IMG/VR virus record: IMGVR_UViG_3300025913_000060
Span: 1-46,297 of that record
Length of the DNA stretch: 46,297 nt
Source of the DNA: a virus
Strand: one strand, 5' to 3'
Positions 45,230-46,297 of this stretch are shown one piece after another; position 1 is the first letter of the stretch, and every line of letters starts with the position of its first letter. The translations under genes were made by a program, and so were the position numbers. The notes beneath the pieces are model-generated. The model was not told where the DNA came from. It made no database searches and saw nothing but the letters and a program-made list of their open reading frames with translations.

Positions 45230-46297
45230 ATGAAGCACATCATCTGCCTTATCGACGGCACATGGCTTTCGGCATTCAGCCGGCGGCCGACGGGGGCCTA
45301 TTCCAATATCTTCAAACTGAACCTGCTGCTCGAGAATGAGGACGCCAAGGGCAATCCGCAGGTCACCTTCTATGTTCCGGGGATGGGCTCGCGGGCGGGC
45401 AGTTTGGGGCATTTCGCCGGCGGCATGGGGCGTGGCCTCGCTGACATGGTGGAAGAGGCCTACATCAATATCTGCACCAATTATGCGGGGCCCGAGGACC
45501 GGATTTATCTGTTTGGCTTTTCGCGCGGAGCCGTGGTAGCGCGCTTCGTGGCGGGGCTGATTTCCAAGCACGGCCTGTTCTATCCGGAACATGTGGACCG
45601 CTTCCGCAGCTACCTGCAGGACGTGATCGCACGGCGCAAACCCAACCTGCTGGACAAGGTCACAGGCCATGGTACCTGGACGCACCGCGCCAAGCGGCCA
45701 TCCGACCGCATCACCCGCAAGGACGTGCCGGTGGAATTCGTCGGCGTGTTCGATACGGTCTATGGCCGCACGTTTCTGTCGGACCGCTATATCAAAGCGC
45801 TGGTGACCTCCGATCTCAGTGTGCCGGCCAAGGTGCAGCATGCGATGCAGGTTCTGGCGCTCGACGAGCGTCGCAATCCTTATGCGCCGCAGGTCTGGTC
45901 GGGCTTCGAGGGCAAGGTGGGGACACGCACCATCGAGCAGATCTGGATCCCCGGCATCCATGGCGATGTCGGCGGGATTTTTGAGGATGATTTCCTCGGC
46001 AACATGGCGCTGTTCACGATGATGGATCGCACGATGCGGCGCACGCCTTTGCGCTTCAAGCCGATCGACACGGTGATGGATGATACTGCCATCCTCAAGG
46101 CGCTGGCGCCGGAGAAGCCAGCGGGTATTGTGATCAATGGTTATTCCACCTGGCGAGACCGGTTCCTCAGTGCGCGCGGTTCGGCGCGCAAGCCGGGGCA
46201 GACATCGACCATCCAATCCCTGAGCAGTGTGGTGGATTTTCTGAAGAAGCGAGGCTGCACAAAGTTCATGGGTCGCCGCGCGCTGGAATTGCCGCCG
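45230..46297 (+). CDS. DUF2235 alpha/beta-hydrolase (host), partial at window end
   Basis: This open frame of 356 codons runs off the window. It has the DUF2235 start IICLIDGTW (3-11), FYVPGMGS (50-57) and the nucleophile elbow GFSRG with S98. FDTVYGR and IPGIHGDVGG (about 164-170 and 240-249) carry the expected acidic and His residues. DUF2235 proteins are alpha/beta hydrolases, some being type VI secretion phospholipase effectors, others of unknown role. It is host sequence, 48 bp right of attR. No strong ribosome site is seen, so start confidence is moderate. Confidence 0.87.
   Translation, partial: MKHIICLIDGTWLSAFSRRPTGAYSNIFKLNLLLENEDAKGNPQVTFYVPGMGSRAGSLGHFAGGMGRGLADMVEEAYINICTNYAGPEDRIYLFGFSRGAVVARFVAGLISKHGLFYPEHVDRFRSYLQDVIARRKPNLLDKVTGHGTWTHRAKRPSDRITRKDVPVEFVGVFDTVYGRTFLSDRYIKALVTSDLSVPAKVQHAMQVLALDERRNPYAPQVWSGFEGKVGTRTIEQIWIPGIHGDVGGIFEDDFLGNMALFTMMDRTMRRTPLRFKPIDTVMDDTAILKALAPEKPAGIVINGYSTWRDRFLSARGSARKPGQTSTIQSLSSVVDFLKKRGCTKFMGRRALELPP

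Noticed and set aside
45086-46216. A 376-codon minus-strand frame covering attR and host DNA
   Set aside because: Opposite to the DUF2235 gene, which has clear catalytic motifs; it also crosses the integration junction, so it cannot be an old gene.

Overview
The window is almost entirely one complete-looking temperate siphovirus-type prophage of about 45.1 kb, integrated into the 3' half of a tRNA-Phe(GAA) gene of a GC-rich bacterium. The host is most likely an alphaproteobacterium, perhaps Hyphomicrobiales. I infer this from protein style (DUF2793 tail proteins, DUF6148/GpA head module, DUF2303, integrase type) and base composition, not from a database search. The prophage lies between two identical 51-bp repeats (57-107 and 45131-45181). 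The left repeat is part of the intact tRNA; the right one is only its 3' fragment. Host DNA is visible only at the extreme left (1-28 plus the tRNA) and right of 45181, where a DUF2235 alpha/beta-hydrolase gene runs off the window.

Left arm, read leftward (198-8827). Integrase and an Xis-like protein sit next to attL. They are followed by SSB, a DUF5131 (Gp37/Gp68) Cys-motif protein, a DUF4326 protein, two tiny membrane peptides, a secreted putative cysteine-peptidase-like protein, a MazG-like pyrophosphatase, a phage-encoded DNA polymerase III sliding clamp, DUF2303 and an HD-domain hydrolase. Most genes are translationally coupled by 1-8 bp overlaps. This early operon serves recombination, replication and nucleotide pools.

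Lysogeny switch (about 8850-10400). A LexA/CI-type S24 repressor is transcribed leftward with a zinc-ribbon membrane protein. On either side are promoters whose -35/-10 spacers contain the same operator (RCGGA-N6-TCCGY). A leftward early promoter drives the left arm, and a rightward one drives a small Cro-like gene. The repressor and the Cro-like gene both look leaderless. A second divergent regulatory region follows (10409-11282).

Replication and modification (11279-18157). A CHC2-zinc-finger/Toprim primase, a beta-class DNA methylase, a C5-cytosine methylase with an eight-fold repeat, and a D5/SF3 helicase are followed by a polypurine/polypyrimidine repeat tract that is a good origin candidate. 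An unrecognised gene (18387-19085) is followed by a promoter and two tandem terminators, a layout like the lambda Q-PR'-tR' late switch.

Late operon (19286-42005). GpA-type terminase, portal, S49 protease, scaffold-like protein, decoration and capsid proteins, connectors and tail tube come first. A tail chaperone pair with a perfect A AAA AAC frameshift site follows, then tape measure, tail tip and fibres. The lysis block contains an amidase plus lysozyme-like endolysin that is fused in frame to a holin-like membrane domain with its own internal start.

Right end (42332-45038). This accessory ('moron') region holds a ClpP-like serine protease, an orphan gene, a two-gene cassette (a 73-aa protein plus a degenerate ImmA/IrrE-like protein) downstream of three GTCGAC palindromes, and a secreted thermonuclease next to attR. 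Both att arms carry GGTTAGACA arm-type repeats and an IHF-like site, so the element appears equipped for excision.
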